A DNA stretch of 64,000 bases from Rhipidocladum racemiflorum (lineage: Eukaryota > Streptophyta > Magnoliopsida > Poales > Poaceae), in contig CM070572.1 in the NCBI GenBank assembly GCA_036346355.1, positions 11,477,001 through 11,541,000 of the forward strand. The letters run 5' to 3'. This document shows positions 35,743-46,495 of the stretch, in pieces (position 1 is the first letter of the stretch; every line of letters begins with the position of its first letter). Under the pieces are notes generated by a model, which saw only the letters and a program-made list of their open reading frames with translations, searched no databases and had not been told where the DNA came from. A program made the translations under genes and the position numbers.

Positions 35743-35750
35743 CTTTTATA
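35743..35750 (-). promoter_or_regulatory. Antisense TATA box, Tat 3' region
   Basis: Minus-strand TATAAAAG in the context GGGCTATAAAAGGAGAGGCGC, about 65 bp before the ATG of the 88-aa antisense frame. Confidence 0.6.
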
Positions 35751-35795
35751 GCCCACAATGCGGGAGGCGCGGAAGACGAAGCGCCTCAAGATCAC

Positions 35796-36845
35796 GCAAC
35801 GGAGCGGAAGCCGAGGCGTCCAACGCCAGTTCCGAAAGCGGCACGGTCCCCAAGGCGAGTTAATCCACCCTTATCTCCAGAAAAACATAAATCCTTTTCA
35901 AAAATATTGCGCAGGCTCAAGCGGTGCGTGGCGACTGCACCCTCAGTCCCCACGCACCACTCGGGGGCTGCCTTACGACCTCAGGGGTCAGCGACCTAGA
36001 TCGATGACCGGTAACCACTCCGACCGGGCTACCCCCCTCATAGTAACCTCTTCAAACCCAAAATGCTACAGCCCACGACCCCGCGGCTATGGCTTCGAGC
36101 TAGCGCTTTGCGCAAAAGGGAGGCTACTTGAGCGAAGGGCCAAGCGGCGGTCGGATGGAGCCTTTCGATTTAGGTCGGCGGGTCGACCGATCAAACAATC
36201 TCCCTCGTGGCAACCTCCTCGAACCGAATGCTACAACTTAAGCCCCAGCGGCTACGGCTCCCGAGTAGCATTTCGCGCAAAAAGGAAGTTGCCCGAGCAG
36301 AAGATAGCTTGATCGATCAGGGCAGACCGACCCCGGTCGTCGTTAAAAAAGCGTACGAGTCGCTAACCTAAGCCGTACTCCGACCGACCGAGCTATCCAC
36401 CTCATGGCTATTTCCCCCAGCCCAAAGTACTACGGACTACGCCTCCGCGGCTACGGCTTCAAAGTGGCACTCTGTAGGGGGAAACAAGCCCTCCGAGCAA
36501 GAGACGCTAGGGACGGTCGAAGCACCCCCACTCAGGTCAGCGTTCCAACCGACCGAACGGAAGCTTCGCAAAGGAGGCAGTCCGACCTAAGCACCTCTCC
36601 TCCGCGAAGCGAGCGCTCTAGGTAGCTTGTCCTATCCCGTGATTTCTTCAGACGGAGTTGGAGCAACACCTACGCTCTCGGGGCACCCCCGCGGGCCCTG
36701 TAGCTATGGTCGTAAGATTGTCCAAATCACAGAGGAAGCACGAGGTAGACGGGCAAAAGAACTTAAAACAACCCGACACGTCGAACTCGATTAGGGCAAT
36801 CATGTTCATTACATGCACTACAAAAAAGCAAAAAAAATAGGGAAA
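35796..36845. other. Non-coding 3' region of the Tat element
   Basis: GC-rich with three degenerate copies of a block around CTACGGCTTC/CCGCGGCTATGGC (near 36080, 36245 and 36450). This suggests an old internal tandem duplication of about 180-200 bp. No gene seen. Confidence 0.45.
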
Positions 36846-37019
36846 CTAATCATCTCCCTCCTTCCGATGGAGGATTTCTCGCGGCGAGATTCGGCGGGCA
36901 ATCTCTTGGGCGCACGGATCGACCCGGGCCATGAATGTGTCGACTTCTTCGTCGCTTCGGTCAGCAGCAACGCCGCTCCCAACCGCCTCAAGGTCGACGC
37001 CGTCATAATAAGAGACGGT
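36846..37019 (-). pseudogene. C-terminal part of the Transposase_28-like antisense gene
   Basis: On the minus strand the DNA reads from the SIRE junction as DGVDLEAVGSGVAADRSDEE, then VDTFMARVDPCAQEIARRI, to a TAG at 36846. Acidic and continuous, it looks like the natural C-terminus of the antisense protein whose N-terminal part lies at 42557-43494. The SIRE fragment separates the two. Confidence 0.6.
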
Positions 37020-37521
37020 GTATCCTAAAGGTGCAAAATTTGAATTGATTGGATATTCGGATTCGGATTATGCGGGTTGCAAAGTGGATAGAAAGAGCAC
37101 CTCCGGGAATTGTCAATTCCTAGGTAGATCCCTTGTCTCTTGGTTCTCCAAGAAACAAAATTCAGTTGCCCTATCCACCGCCGAAGCCGAATACATTTCC
37201 GCCGGGAGTTGTTGCGCTCAATTACTTTGGATGAGGCAAACCTTGATGGATTATGGAATTAAATTTCAAAAAGTGCCTCTTTTATGTGATAATGAAAGCG
37301 CAGTCAAAATAGCAAACAATCCCATCCAACATTCAAGAACCAAACATATAGATATCCGCCACCATTTTCTTAGAGATCATGTGACAAAAGGAGACATAAC
37401 TATAAGCCACATTCGTACCGAAGATCAATTGGCGGATATCCTTACCAAACCTTTAGATGAAAGCCGTTTTTGTAAATTGAGGAATGAATTAAATGTTATA
37501 GATTTCTCAAATATCGCTTAA
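37020..37521 (+). pseudogene. SIRE-type copia RNase H, C-terminal fragment
   Basis: 167 codons ending in TAA at 37521. Motifs: SDSDYAGCKVDRKSTSG, FLGRSLVSWFSKKQ, ALSTAEAEYISAGSCCAQLL, LLCDNESAVKIANNPIQHSR and KHIDIRHHFLRDH, then the tail TEDQLADILTKPLDESRF. Asp and Glu of the active site are present. The N-terminal RT part is missing, so it cannot act as a polyprotein. No internal lesion. Confidence 0.9.
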
Positions 37522-38859
37522 ATGAATGCTTTTTGGTTGTTAAATTGTTCTTATTCAAATTGCTTGCCTTCTCAAGTTATCATCACATTTAGGGGGAGTA
37601 TCTCATCTTTTCATATGCTATACATCCCTAAAGTGAGATATATTCAAATAAGTGCAAACTTATGTTTAAAAGAGGATTTTGGAACATATTAGATCAAAAC
37701 ACAAAAAGTTATTATTATCTTACTTTGGTCTTCTCCTATTTTTTTTTATTTAAAAAAAAAGGGGGGGAAGGGTTGTTTTCTCAAAGCAAATTTGTTGCGT
37801 TATGTCGTCCAAAACTCAAAATTGATCTATATTGATCTAATTATTGCACTTGTTGAGTTATGGGTCAAGGTACTAGAGAAATAATCGTTCTAGCCTACCT
37901 AAAACCTATTTTTAACTCAAACATTTCAATCTTGGAGTTTATCTTACTCAAAATGCTTTCTCATGCATCAAAATTTATTTTATCTAAAAACTATTTTATT
38001 TGCTGTTATCTGCTGTTTATTCTCTTGAGAAATGCTAATTTGTGATGGTCACTCAGTACCGATCTCAATTGAATCATTTCTTATTGTGTCTGTCTGTTTC
38101 TGCCTCGGCCAGCACTACCGGTGTTTTTAACCCGGTAGTACCGCTTCTGTCCGGCACTACCGACAGTGTCTAGCGGTAGTGCCGCCTCTGTCCCGTGTGA
38201 ATCGAAACAAAATGTCTCTCAGGGGATTTAATGCCCCTCTCCAACCGGCGCCTACCCCTCTTCCTCCTCTATTCTTGCCTCGCCTCCCCTCTCCCACTCT
38301 TCTCATTCTCTTTCCTCCTCCAAACCCTAAAATTCAAAAGCACCAAATCTTTGAAGGTTCTTCAAATCCTTCACTTCATTCCTCTCTCCTTGGTGCTCCT
38401 CCTCCGCAAGGTGACCTTCTTTATTTGAAATTCTTATTCGTTTTTGCCCTAGGTCACTCTTGCCTTGTTTAGGGTTTGATGTGTTTTTGAGCAATGTAGG
38501 CATGATTAAATCTGTAAATTGTATGGATTGTGCTCCTAGGAATCACCCTTGGTATATTCTTGAGACACTCCATAAATTTGCATGATTTTGGAAGTATGAA
38601 AATAGTCGGCAGTACTGCCTGTGTTCGGCCCCGATGCGGCCGGCACTACCGGCTTCAAAGAGCGGTAGTGCCGACCACAGTCGGCAGTACCGCATCTCAA
38701 GTAGCGGTAGTGCCGAATATGGACTGGCAGCATTATTTGATACACTCTAAAATTGCCGATTGTTTTCAAATTTCATAAAATGCCTAGGATTACTCAAAAT
38801 CACTTATAGACCTTATCATTTCCTTTCATCTTAGCCTTACGCGGTTTATCTTCTAGATC
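37522..38859. other. SIRE spacer between pol and the extra reading frame
   Basis: AT-rich DNA. It includes a short CT-rich block and nine copies of the CGGCACTACCG-type motif in two clusters (38105-38185 and 38605-38715). No coding frame is convincing. Confidence 0.5.
38105..38715. repeat. CGGCACTACCG motif clusters in the SIRE spacer
   Basis: Nine copies of CGGCACTACCG, CGGTAGTGCCG or close variants (CGGTAGTACCG, CGGCAGTACCG), often alternating in orientation, at about 38109, 38132, 38150, 38172, 38609, 38640, 38660, 38682 and 38703. Adjacent copies could pair as hairpins. Confidence 0.85.
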
Positions 38860-40346
38860 ATGCCTAGAACCAAAACCGTCGCTAAAGCTCCCGCTCCTCG
38901 TGGAGGTGGTACCCTCAGGAAATCCACTAGAGGGCGAGGGGTTCCTACTGCCGCTGCTGACAGTGATAGCAGTAGTGATGATTCTTTCACTATTGCTATG
39001 AGAAGGACAACAGCCAGAGATGTAGTTGTCCAGGAAATTGGTGGGGGGTCAAGCTCCGCCAAAGGAAAGGCAGTTGCAGAAGAATCTGAACAGGAATATG
39101 TTGAAGAATCTGAAGGAGAAGAGTCAGCAGAAGAAAGTGAGAATGATGAGGAGAACAGTGATGATGAGGAGATGCCAGATGCAGGGATTTTTGATGTGGA
39201 TCCTTTTCAGATTAAAAGTGACAGATATTTTGCTCTCCGAGGTGAAAATCAATATGACCAACCAAATGACTCTCCAGATTCCAACAAAGGGTGTTTGAAT
39301 CTATTTATAAAAGCAAAGAGTTTGCTAATCAGAGATGGGTCAGCTGGGAGCACATCAGGGATCAGCCAGACTTTGTTGGGATACCTGAGCTCTTTGGTGG
39401 TGCTGGTTTATATCATTTCCTTGGGAGAAAGTTCAATTACAAGGAAGAAGTTATCCGACAGTTCTACACTACTCTCTACATTCCTGAGTCTGCAAATACT
39501 CTCACTTGGATGACTGGCTCCGAAAGGTATACTGCTTCAAAAGAAGATTTTGAGCAAGCCTTGAGCATCTTTCACAGCAATCATCCTCAGATCCATGATG
39601 AGCCCGTTCTTAGCTGGGATGCAATCAATCAATTCTATGATCCAGCTAGAGGGCCCAAGCCTGGGAAGCTTGCAGGTTTGAGGATTGAGCCTAGTATGAT
39701 CAATAAGATCATACGTGTCACTATCCACCCCAAGAGCGGAAATTTTGATGACATAAGGGGGTATGCCTGGAACCTGATTGATAAAGTCATGAGAAGGGAA
39801 AAATTTGATGTTGTGGACTTCATCATAAAGGAGATAGCTCAGTCTTCTAGAGAGCGTGGGAAGACCATCTACTTTGCTCCTTACATCATGGCTTTGATCA
39901 TAAGAATCACTGGATATGATGGAAATCTGCCCTCACCCCACAAGCCTTACAAGCCACGCATAGGACCTCCTCAAGTGCTTCATCACTTTGCCCAACAGCA
40001 GCAGGCGCAGCGACAGGTTGAGCTTGAGCGCGAGCAAGCTGAGGTGCAAGCTCGTGCAGCTGCCACCTCATCTCAGGCGACTGATACTTTTACAGCAGGA
40101 CTCTCCTCTTTGCGCTCTGAGATGATGGGTCAGTTCTCCACTATGATGAGCCAGTTGACTCAGATTCACGAGTACCAGACTCAGACTCGACATGTGGTGG
40201 ATGAGCTTCGGGTTCGGGTTGATGGCATTGGTTCCACCGTTGATCAGCTTCGTGATGAGTTTCTTCCCGTGACCTATCGCCGCTACGGTCGTGGTCGTGG
40301 CTCTCGTGGTGGCTCCTCTCCTACTCCACCCCCTCCTCCGGCTTAA
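38860..40346 (+). pseudogene. Additional (so-called env-like) reading frame of the SIRE element, one frameshift
   Basis: Starts MPRTKTVAKAPAPRGGG at 38860. A Ser/Asp run and a Glu-rich acidic region follow (EESEQEYVEESEGEESAEE). The frame then moves by one base at about 39271-39285, and 39291-40346 continues FESIYKSKEFANQRW, VIRQFYTTLYIPESANTL, KEDFEQAL and RGYAWNLIDKVMRREKFDV. A Gln/Glu/Ala coiled coil (HFAQQQQAQRQVELEREQAE) leads to an RGRGSRGG and Pro-rich C-terminus. Total about 490 residues. No signal peptide or membrane segment is evident, so envelope function is unlikely. The centre resembles what is called a putative plant transposon protein domain; that is my recollection and not verified. 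Confidence 0.65.
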
Positions 40347-40944
40347 TCTTCCTCTCCAACTATCTTTTTGGTCCTTGATGCCAAAGGGGGAGAAATAATT
40401 GGAGTGTGCAAGAAGAAGAAGTAGTGGAGATAGGATTATCTTTTGTGCTTATATATGTAATCCTATCGGTTATGTTGCCTTTTTTATGTTGCCTTTTTTG
40501 CTACCTTGTTTTATTATCTCGCTTTATTGCTACTTGGTGATCTTTGTCTTTTGAACTCTTTTTGTCTATGTGTGGACTGCCTCAATTAATCGTGATGTGC
40601 ATATACCCCTTCATAATTGTTATTTGTGCATTGTTTCCTCGATACACCTGTTTACAATTAAAACTCCACTAAAATTTCTCTCAAATATCTTAATATGTGC
40701 TTTTTTAATGCTATTCATTCTCTTGCACATATTTAGGGGGAGTTTCACTTGTTATCATCGTGCTTAAATTGGCATTTTCTTTACACAATTCATTTGTTTC
40801 CTCTCTTTAAAAATCAAAATGCCAAATTAAGCAATCAAACCTTTGAGTAGACAATTTGTATCCAAAACATGTTGTATACTCAAAGATCAACTACATTCAA
40901 CTATTCTTGCTTTGGTTGTCATCAATTACCAAAAAGGGGGAGAT
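40347..40944. other. SIRE 3' untranslated DNA and purine tract
   Basis: AT-rich spacer between the extra reading frame and the LTR, ending with the purine tract AAAAAGGGGGAGAT at 40931-40944. Confidence 0.6.
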
Positions 40945-42556
40945 TGAAGCATCTAGGCCCCCGATTTGCGTTTGTTTTGGTAATTAATGACAATCAGCTA
41001 TTTGTGGACTAACAATTTCCTTTTGAGATTGCAAGAAGGAGTTAGTCTTCATCGTTTTGAGCACAAGAGAAATTCACTCAAGTGAAGAGGTATATAAGCT
41101 CAAGGTCAAGCAGCGGAAAGAAAGGTCATCGTGTCTTTCTTTTTGTTTTACCGATCTCGGAGTTTTGAGAAAAGATCGGATTTCCTAGTTTTAGATGCCG
41201 TACTATTAAGAGGGACTTGGTTTAGTAGCTTGAAGTCTAAAATGACTCATATATGGCTCAAATATTGTTTTAAAACATTTGCTCAAAGTTGCATTCATGA
41301 AAATTCCTTTTAAATCAGAGTTTCTGCCTTCAAGCGGCACTACCGACTATATACCTGCGGTACTGCCGGCCACTGCGGTAGTACCGGGGATATAACGTCG
41401 GCAGCTTTTTAACAGAGAGATGCTTTTTGTGTCCGCTTGACCGGCACTACCGGTGTATTAGGCGATCTTGCCGCATGTAGGCGATCTGCACCACACACCG
41501 CTTAGTCTTTTTCCGATGTTGTGCTTTTTCGAAAATCCTATCGGCACTACCGAGTATTGAGAGCGATCGCCGACTTCAAGCGGCAGTACCACTCTAATAA
41601 CTACGGTACTTTTTCTCTGAAGGAAGTATTTTTGCGAAAAGTGCAAGTCGGCACTACCGAGCATTTTGGAGCCGGTAGTGCCGAATTATTTTATCAGGCC
41701 AACGACTCTTGACATCGCATTTAATGCAAAGGAAAAACCGTTGGCAGGTGGGGCGGCCCTAACCGCCCTATGAGGGCGGTAGTGCCGACTTCGGCTGATT
41801 TTTCTGGAAAACCTCCCCAACGGCTCTATTTCGTGGGGGAGGTTATAAATACCCCCCCACCTGCATTCTTGTGATGGTTGGTGACCACATTTACTCATTC
41901 TAAGCCCTTGCAACTCTCTTTTCTCTCTAGAGCATTAAATTCTCAAGTTTGAGAGGAAAAGAGAAAAGAGTTTGAGTGATTTGTTTTCAAGCATTCATTT
42001 GAGCCATAAGTTTCATTCAAGTCCTCAAGTGAATTCCAAGTTTGTTACTCTTGGAGGTTGCCGCCTCCTAGACGGCTTGGCGGAGGTTGATCGTGATCTT
42101 CTCAAAGGTGATTGTGAGAAGACTCGATCGGTTGTGAAGGCAAGGAGCTCGCCTACCCGGAGTGGGGAAGAGCTACCCCGAAAAATACGAGGAAAGGCTC
42201 ATTTGAGACAAGGAGCCGGCTTGAAGCGAGTCAAGCTACCTCAACGTGGAGTAGGGGGGACCGGCAAGTCTCCGATCACCACGGGATAAATTGTGTGCCT
42301 CATTTTGTGGTTTGCGCTTTCTTGCATTTCTAGTTCCATTTTAAGTGCTTGCTCTCTCTCTTAGTTATTTCCTAAGTTGATTACTTTAGCTTGCTAAATT
42401 AATTGTGTTGGTGCACTTTAAAGAGACATAGAGTTTCTAGGCCTTAATTGAAAAGTTAGCCTTCCTAGTTTTAATTGTCTATTTCTTGAAATATTAGCCG
42501 AAAATTTTTATAACCTCCTATTCACCCCCCTCTAGTCGGTTATCCTTGATCCTACA
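40945..42556 (+). repeat. 3' LTR of the SIRE element
   Basis: 1612 bp from TGAAGCATCTAGG, directly after the purine tract, to CCTTGATCCTACA; the ends are near-inverted (TGAAGCATC / TGTAGGATC). Nine further motif copies of the CGGCACTACCG type lie at about 41334-41790. A TATA-like TTATAAATACC occurs near 41843. Confidence 0.82.
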
Positions 42557-43494
42557 CAGGGGCGGGAGATCAGGCCACCGAGCCCCTACAAGAACGCGCT
42601 CGGGTAAGGGGGCGAAGGAGCAGAGCAAAGCAAAAGCGAACAGGAGCCACCAGACGTACCAAGTTCTGCGGATTCTGCGCCGAGAACGGCCCAGGCGCCT
42701 CGCCCGCTGGCTCGGTATCTCCCGCAATGGAAACTGCGGCCACACGCGCGAGGACCTCCGACGGGGGAAGCTCCCGCTCCGACGACCTTGCAGGGTTGGT
42801 CAGCCCGATGTACTCGAACATGGGGCGCAGCCGATCCTTGAGGGGTCGGATGCGCCTCTCCATAAACGTACTGAGGACCACCTTGCCTGTCAGGCCCGCG
42901 AGCTTTTCAAGGATCGCATCCACCTTCGTCCGGTCCCTCGCATCGGGACCCCAGGTCCAGCGAGGAAGCGGCGTCGGTAGATTCCCACTGAAGGCCGGGG
43001 CACTGTTGCCAATGTTCCGGACGTAGAACCACTCGCTGTGCCACCCCCGGTTGGACGTCGGCAGCTTCACATCGGTGTAGGACGACTTGCGGCGGGGGCG
43101 CAGTTGGATCACCAGGGCGCCGAGGAGGTCGACGGCATCCGACGGCGGCCTCGCGAAGAAGAAGTGGCGCCAGAGCCCCCAGTGGGGTTCGATCCCCAGA
43201 AAAGCCTCGCACAGCGTCATGAAGACCGCGATGTGGAGGACTCCATTCGGGTTCAGATGATGAACCTCCCCCCCCGTAGTAGTGCAGCAGCCCCCGGACG
43301 AACGGGTGGAGTGGGAGGCCGAAACCCCGCTCGTAGAAGGCCGCCAGCGAGACTATCTCGCTGTCTCCCAGTTCGGGGACCTTGGTCCCGGCCGGCGGCG
43401 TCCGCCAGCCGGACTGAGGCCGCGGAGGGAGGAGATCCTTCCACTCCAAGCCGAGGTAGCGACCCGCCGCGGCCAAGTGCGGGGTCAACGACAT
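42557..43494 (-). pseudogene. Antisense Tat gene resembling 'putative gypsy type transposon' (Transposase_28), N-terminal part
   Basis: Minus strand, ATG at 43494 (MSLTPHLAAAGRYLGLEW). The conserved core reads VPELGDSEIVSLAAFYERGF and GLPLHPFVRGLLHYYG. A frame change in a run of G (about 43267-43275) follows, then CEAFLGIEPHWGLWRHFFF and KLPTSNRGWHSEWFYVRN. This pattern matches plant proteins annotated Transposase_28; despite the name no transposase chemistry is established. Near 42659 a donor-like GTACGT follows coding sequence, so an intron may start there. The gene continues at 37019-36846 beyond the SIRE insertion. A TATA box at 43621-43627 precedes it. Confidence 0.65.
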
Positions 43495-43620
43495 CCCCAA
43501 GCGTGCGTGGGAGAGCGAGGGACGGCGCGACGAAGCAGGAAGCTTTTCTTCTTCCCTTGTGTTTTCTCTCCTTTTTTGCAGAGGACAAGGCTTTGCTCCC
43601 TCCACGCCGCCCTCTCCTTC

Positions 43621-43627
43621 CTTTATA
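43621..43627 (-). promoter_or_regulatory. Antisense TATA box before the Transposase_28-like gene
   Basis: Minus-strand TATAAAG in the context GCGCCTATAAAGGAAGGAGAG, about 127 bp upstream of the ATG at 43494. Between them lies a purine-rich leader. Confidence 0.6.
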
Positions 43628-44596
43628 GGCGCCTGGCGGGAACAGACGCGCCTCCGCGCCCAACCGACACCTCCTCACGCGAACCGAGCGCGATGCATAG
43701 CTGTCGACTTTGCCACGTCGCTCACTACACCGTGCGTGCCGCAGCCCATTTAAATCCCACTGAGCATTAACTGCTCCGACAGGATGGCCGCCTCGCGCCG
43801 CACGCCGCGCAGCATCGCAGACCTCGCCGGCTGTGGTAGGCCAGGGCGCCCCACGCCAAGAAAGGTATGAAAACGGCCCACTGGGCCGCCCGGCCTCGGG
43901 AGAGCAAGCGGCCTGCGGGCTCGCGCCCGAGGCCCGGCACCATCCGAGGGTTCTGAAGGCCGAATCGGCCGGTGGAATGAAAGCCGCCCCAACACGTAAA
44001 AAAGAGAGCGAGGGGCGGGTCGCAGTGAGCCCCTAGAGGGCCTCTAGATGGGTCGGCGGACAACCCAATCACTGTGGCCCGCGTCCGAGACCATACCTCA
44101 CACTCTCCCGCGGAGCTCATCGATGAGTAGCGGCCAGCGCTCGGTCGGCCAGACGACCCGGCGGCCCGACACGGGATGAGTAAGGAAAGGTTTTTATGGA
44201 ACGCCCCACAGCGGGTCGGACGCCCGCGCCGGGAGCTACGTCCGCTTGGAAACGATCCCCCTCGAGGGAGATCGCCAAGGTTCCACTCGGATTGCCCGAT
44301 AGTAGCTCGCACGAGCACGACGTTCAAACCGACGAAGGTAAACGTGCGTTCGCTCACCCGACTCTAAAGGCCCTAAGCAGCGTAGCCTGCTAGAGTCCGA
44401 AGGCTAAACCCCGACCAGCTCTCCGACCCGGCTCAAGAGCTACACCACCGGTGCGCTCGCCACCGGGCTCTTTAAGTGGCGCAGGCTCCCAAGCAGTCGC
44501 GCCGACCTAGCACCGCCGACCTCCGGGCCGACGGTTACCTCCGCCGGGATAAACCCCCGACCGGCTCTCCGACCCGCTCGGGGGCTCGGGGGCTAC
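43628..44596. other. Non-coding DNA before the Tat 3' LTR
   Basis: GC-rich, with no convincing gene on either strand. It ends in a G-rich tract (GCTCGGGGGCTCGGGGGCTAC) adjoining the LTR, a polypurine-tract candidate. Confidence 0.5.
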
Positions 44597-45499
44597 TGAC
44601 GAGTACCCGTACCATGGGTACCCCCATCAGCCCGGAAACGCGAACGGGCTGACCAACCGCGGCGAAGGCCCAGCACTGCCGAAAGGTACTTGGGCCGCAG
44701 AGAGCGGACCCCGACCTGTGCAGGACCGACCCTGGACGGTCGGCGGACTCCGATCCCGGGCGGTCGGCGGGTTCCAACCGCCCAATATTGGAGCGCGCGG
44801 TCAGCAAAGCTCCACCCGCGCACGAGCCAGCAGGGCCCACGCCGGTGTCAGGCAGCTGCCTTGTGCGCGGCATCCCCTGGCGTCCGTACCGGGGTAGGCG
44901 GCTCCTTCCCAAGACTGTCAGAAGAGCCACCGAAGAAGTCAAGCCCCCGTCCCATCGCCTGGCACGCCGCAGAGGAATACGCCCACTCCCGAGGCCAAGG
45001 CAAAGTCAAGCGCCATTAAAGCCGCCGAGGTGACAGAGCACCACGCGATACGTCATCCAGGCAGACTACGCCAAGACCACTCATCACGAGCCACCAACCT
45101 GCCTCGGGGACGGGCAGGGTCGATCGGACAAGGCAGAAACCAGACTCAGAGACACGCAGGCCCCTTTCCTCGTGGTTTTCCCAAACTCCGTGTAACCTGC
45201 CCCCTCGTCTATATAAGGAGGCAGGCCGAGAAGGAGGGGCGATGGAAAAAGCGGTCTTCTAGGTAGCCACAACTCCCTAGCAAAACACAGAGGATCGGTC
45301 GGCCGACCCCCTGCCTCGCTTGTATACCTCTTGTTCATCGCCCAAAGATCAATACACCCACACCGAACGAACTGGAGTAGGGACGTTCAGCCCGAACCAG
45401 TATACATCATCTGACTCCTTGAGTCGACCATTCGGGGAGAGGGAGCGCGCGACCCCATCCGACCACAAATTCGTATTGCCGGTGCACGAAACACCGACA
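44597..45499 (+). repeat. 3' LTR of the Tat element
   Basis: 903 bp, starting TGACGAGTACCC. It is highly similar to the 5' LTR with several one-base deletions, mostly in 45030-45300. Confidence 0.95.
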
Positions 45500-45504
45500 G
45501 GAAC

Positions 45505-46495
45505 CCAGGTAATTTGAGTGGTGTCATACTATGGGTCAAATCAATTTGATAGAAACTTGGTTTGAGATGACTTTCGTGTGAGTTGGATTATCTAAGTAGG
45601 TTAGATCATTACCTAGATCAAATTCACATAAAATGTGTTCTTGAGAAATTGCGCTAACCCAGATAATCAGATCCAGGTTGGTCAGATAATCCGAGTTAGG
45701 TCGAATGATTCAAGTGTGTGCTACGTCTATATTTTTAGCATTGGAAGAATTTAAGCTGGATAACTCGAGTGGGTTGGATGATCAGACTCAAAAGGGATAA
45801 TTTGAAACATCTATATCTACCAGCTAGTTTATAAGGATGGGAGCTATAAATAAACCCTATATGGGTGTTCAAGTTAGGACTCTCGGCGACTCTATTTTAG
45901 TATATATCCTATTGAGGAGCTCAATGGCACTTTGAAGTTTGGATTGAAGATCTTCAGTCCATAAGAGAGTAGATTAGGCTTTGATTGTGCATCACTCCTA
46001 GTTGCTATTTGGGATTATTACTCTTGAAAACCGGCATCTCTTAGACTGATCAGGGCATTACCCGATGATCTTTCTTGCAGGAGTTTATGTAAGGCAAAGG
46101 AAGGTTTGTAAAGTTTTGGTCATCCTGTTCGGAGTGAAGAAGGACTACCACGATTGAATAACTTGATTCCTTGTGCGGTCTCAAGCTAGAGCTAAACTCT
46201 TGCGAGAGTGCTCAAATCAGGAGTAGAGGAGATCGCCGAATCTCAGAGACCTCAATAAAAAAAAGTTTTTATTCCTTGTGTCTTTTACATCACACTTACA
46301 TTATTGCATTTTAATTTCGAGCTCATTGGAATTGTGTGGTGTTGGAACTAAGTTGCAATTGCAAAACTTCATTAGAAATTTTAGGCACTTAGGTTAGATT
46401 TGTAAAGATTAAATTTTAAAGTTAGCCTTTATGAAAAAGAATCCCAATTCACCTTCACTCTTGGACATCCGATTAACTTCATTTATCATTGGTTA
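45505..46495. mobile_element. Old LTR remnant (copia-like), target of the Tat insertion
   Basis: Contains recurring GGATGATC/GGATAATT strings and a TATA-like GCTATAAATAAACC near 45850. It ends in a block like a copia LTR end (CCAATTCACC, CTCTTGGACATC, about 46443-46470), followed by a weak primer-site-like ATTGGTTAA. Its left part may be the DNA before 27893. No TSD found. Confidence 0.4.

Larger units (their letters stand above)
37020..42556 (+). mobile_element. 5'-truncated SIRE/Maximus-type copia element inside the Tat element
   Basis: It starts abruptly in the middle of RNase H (KGAKFELIGYSDSDYAGC). It continues through the RNase H stop, a long spacer, an additional reading frame, a purine tract (AAAAAGGGGGAGAT, 40931-40944) and a complete 3' LTR (40945-42556). 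The 5' LTR, gag, protease, integrase and RT are absent and no target duplication can be recognised at the left junction. I infer loss of the 5' part by deletion after insertion. Confidence 0.88.
27893..45499 (+). mobile_element. Full-length Tat-type Ty3/gypsy retrotransposon with nested insertions
   Basis: LTRs at 27893-28802 (910 bp) and 44597-45499 (903 bp) begin TGACGAGTACCC and end CACCGACA. An exact 5-bp duplication GGAAC flanks them (27888-27892 and 45500-45504). Gene order is gag, protease, reverse transcriptase/RNase H, integrase, then a long 3' region with antisense reading frames, as in the Tat lineage. Two elements are nested: a MITE at 30820-31359 and a SIRE copia fragment at 37020-42556. 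Without them the element is about 11.5 kb. Coding parts have frameshifts and an internal deletion, so it is not autonomous. Confidence 0.95.

Noticed and set aside
38860..40346. True retroviral envelope gene or endogenous virus
   Set aside because: No signal peptide, cleavage site or membrane anchor visible. Acidic, coiled-coil and RGG/Pro features argue otherwise.
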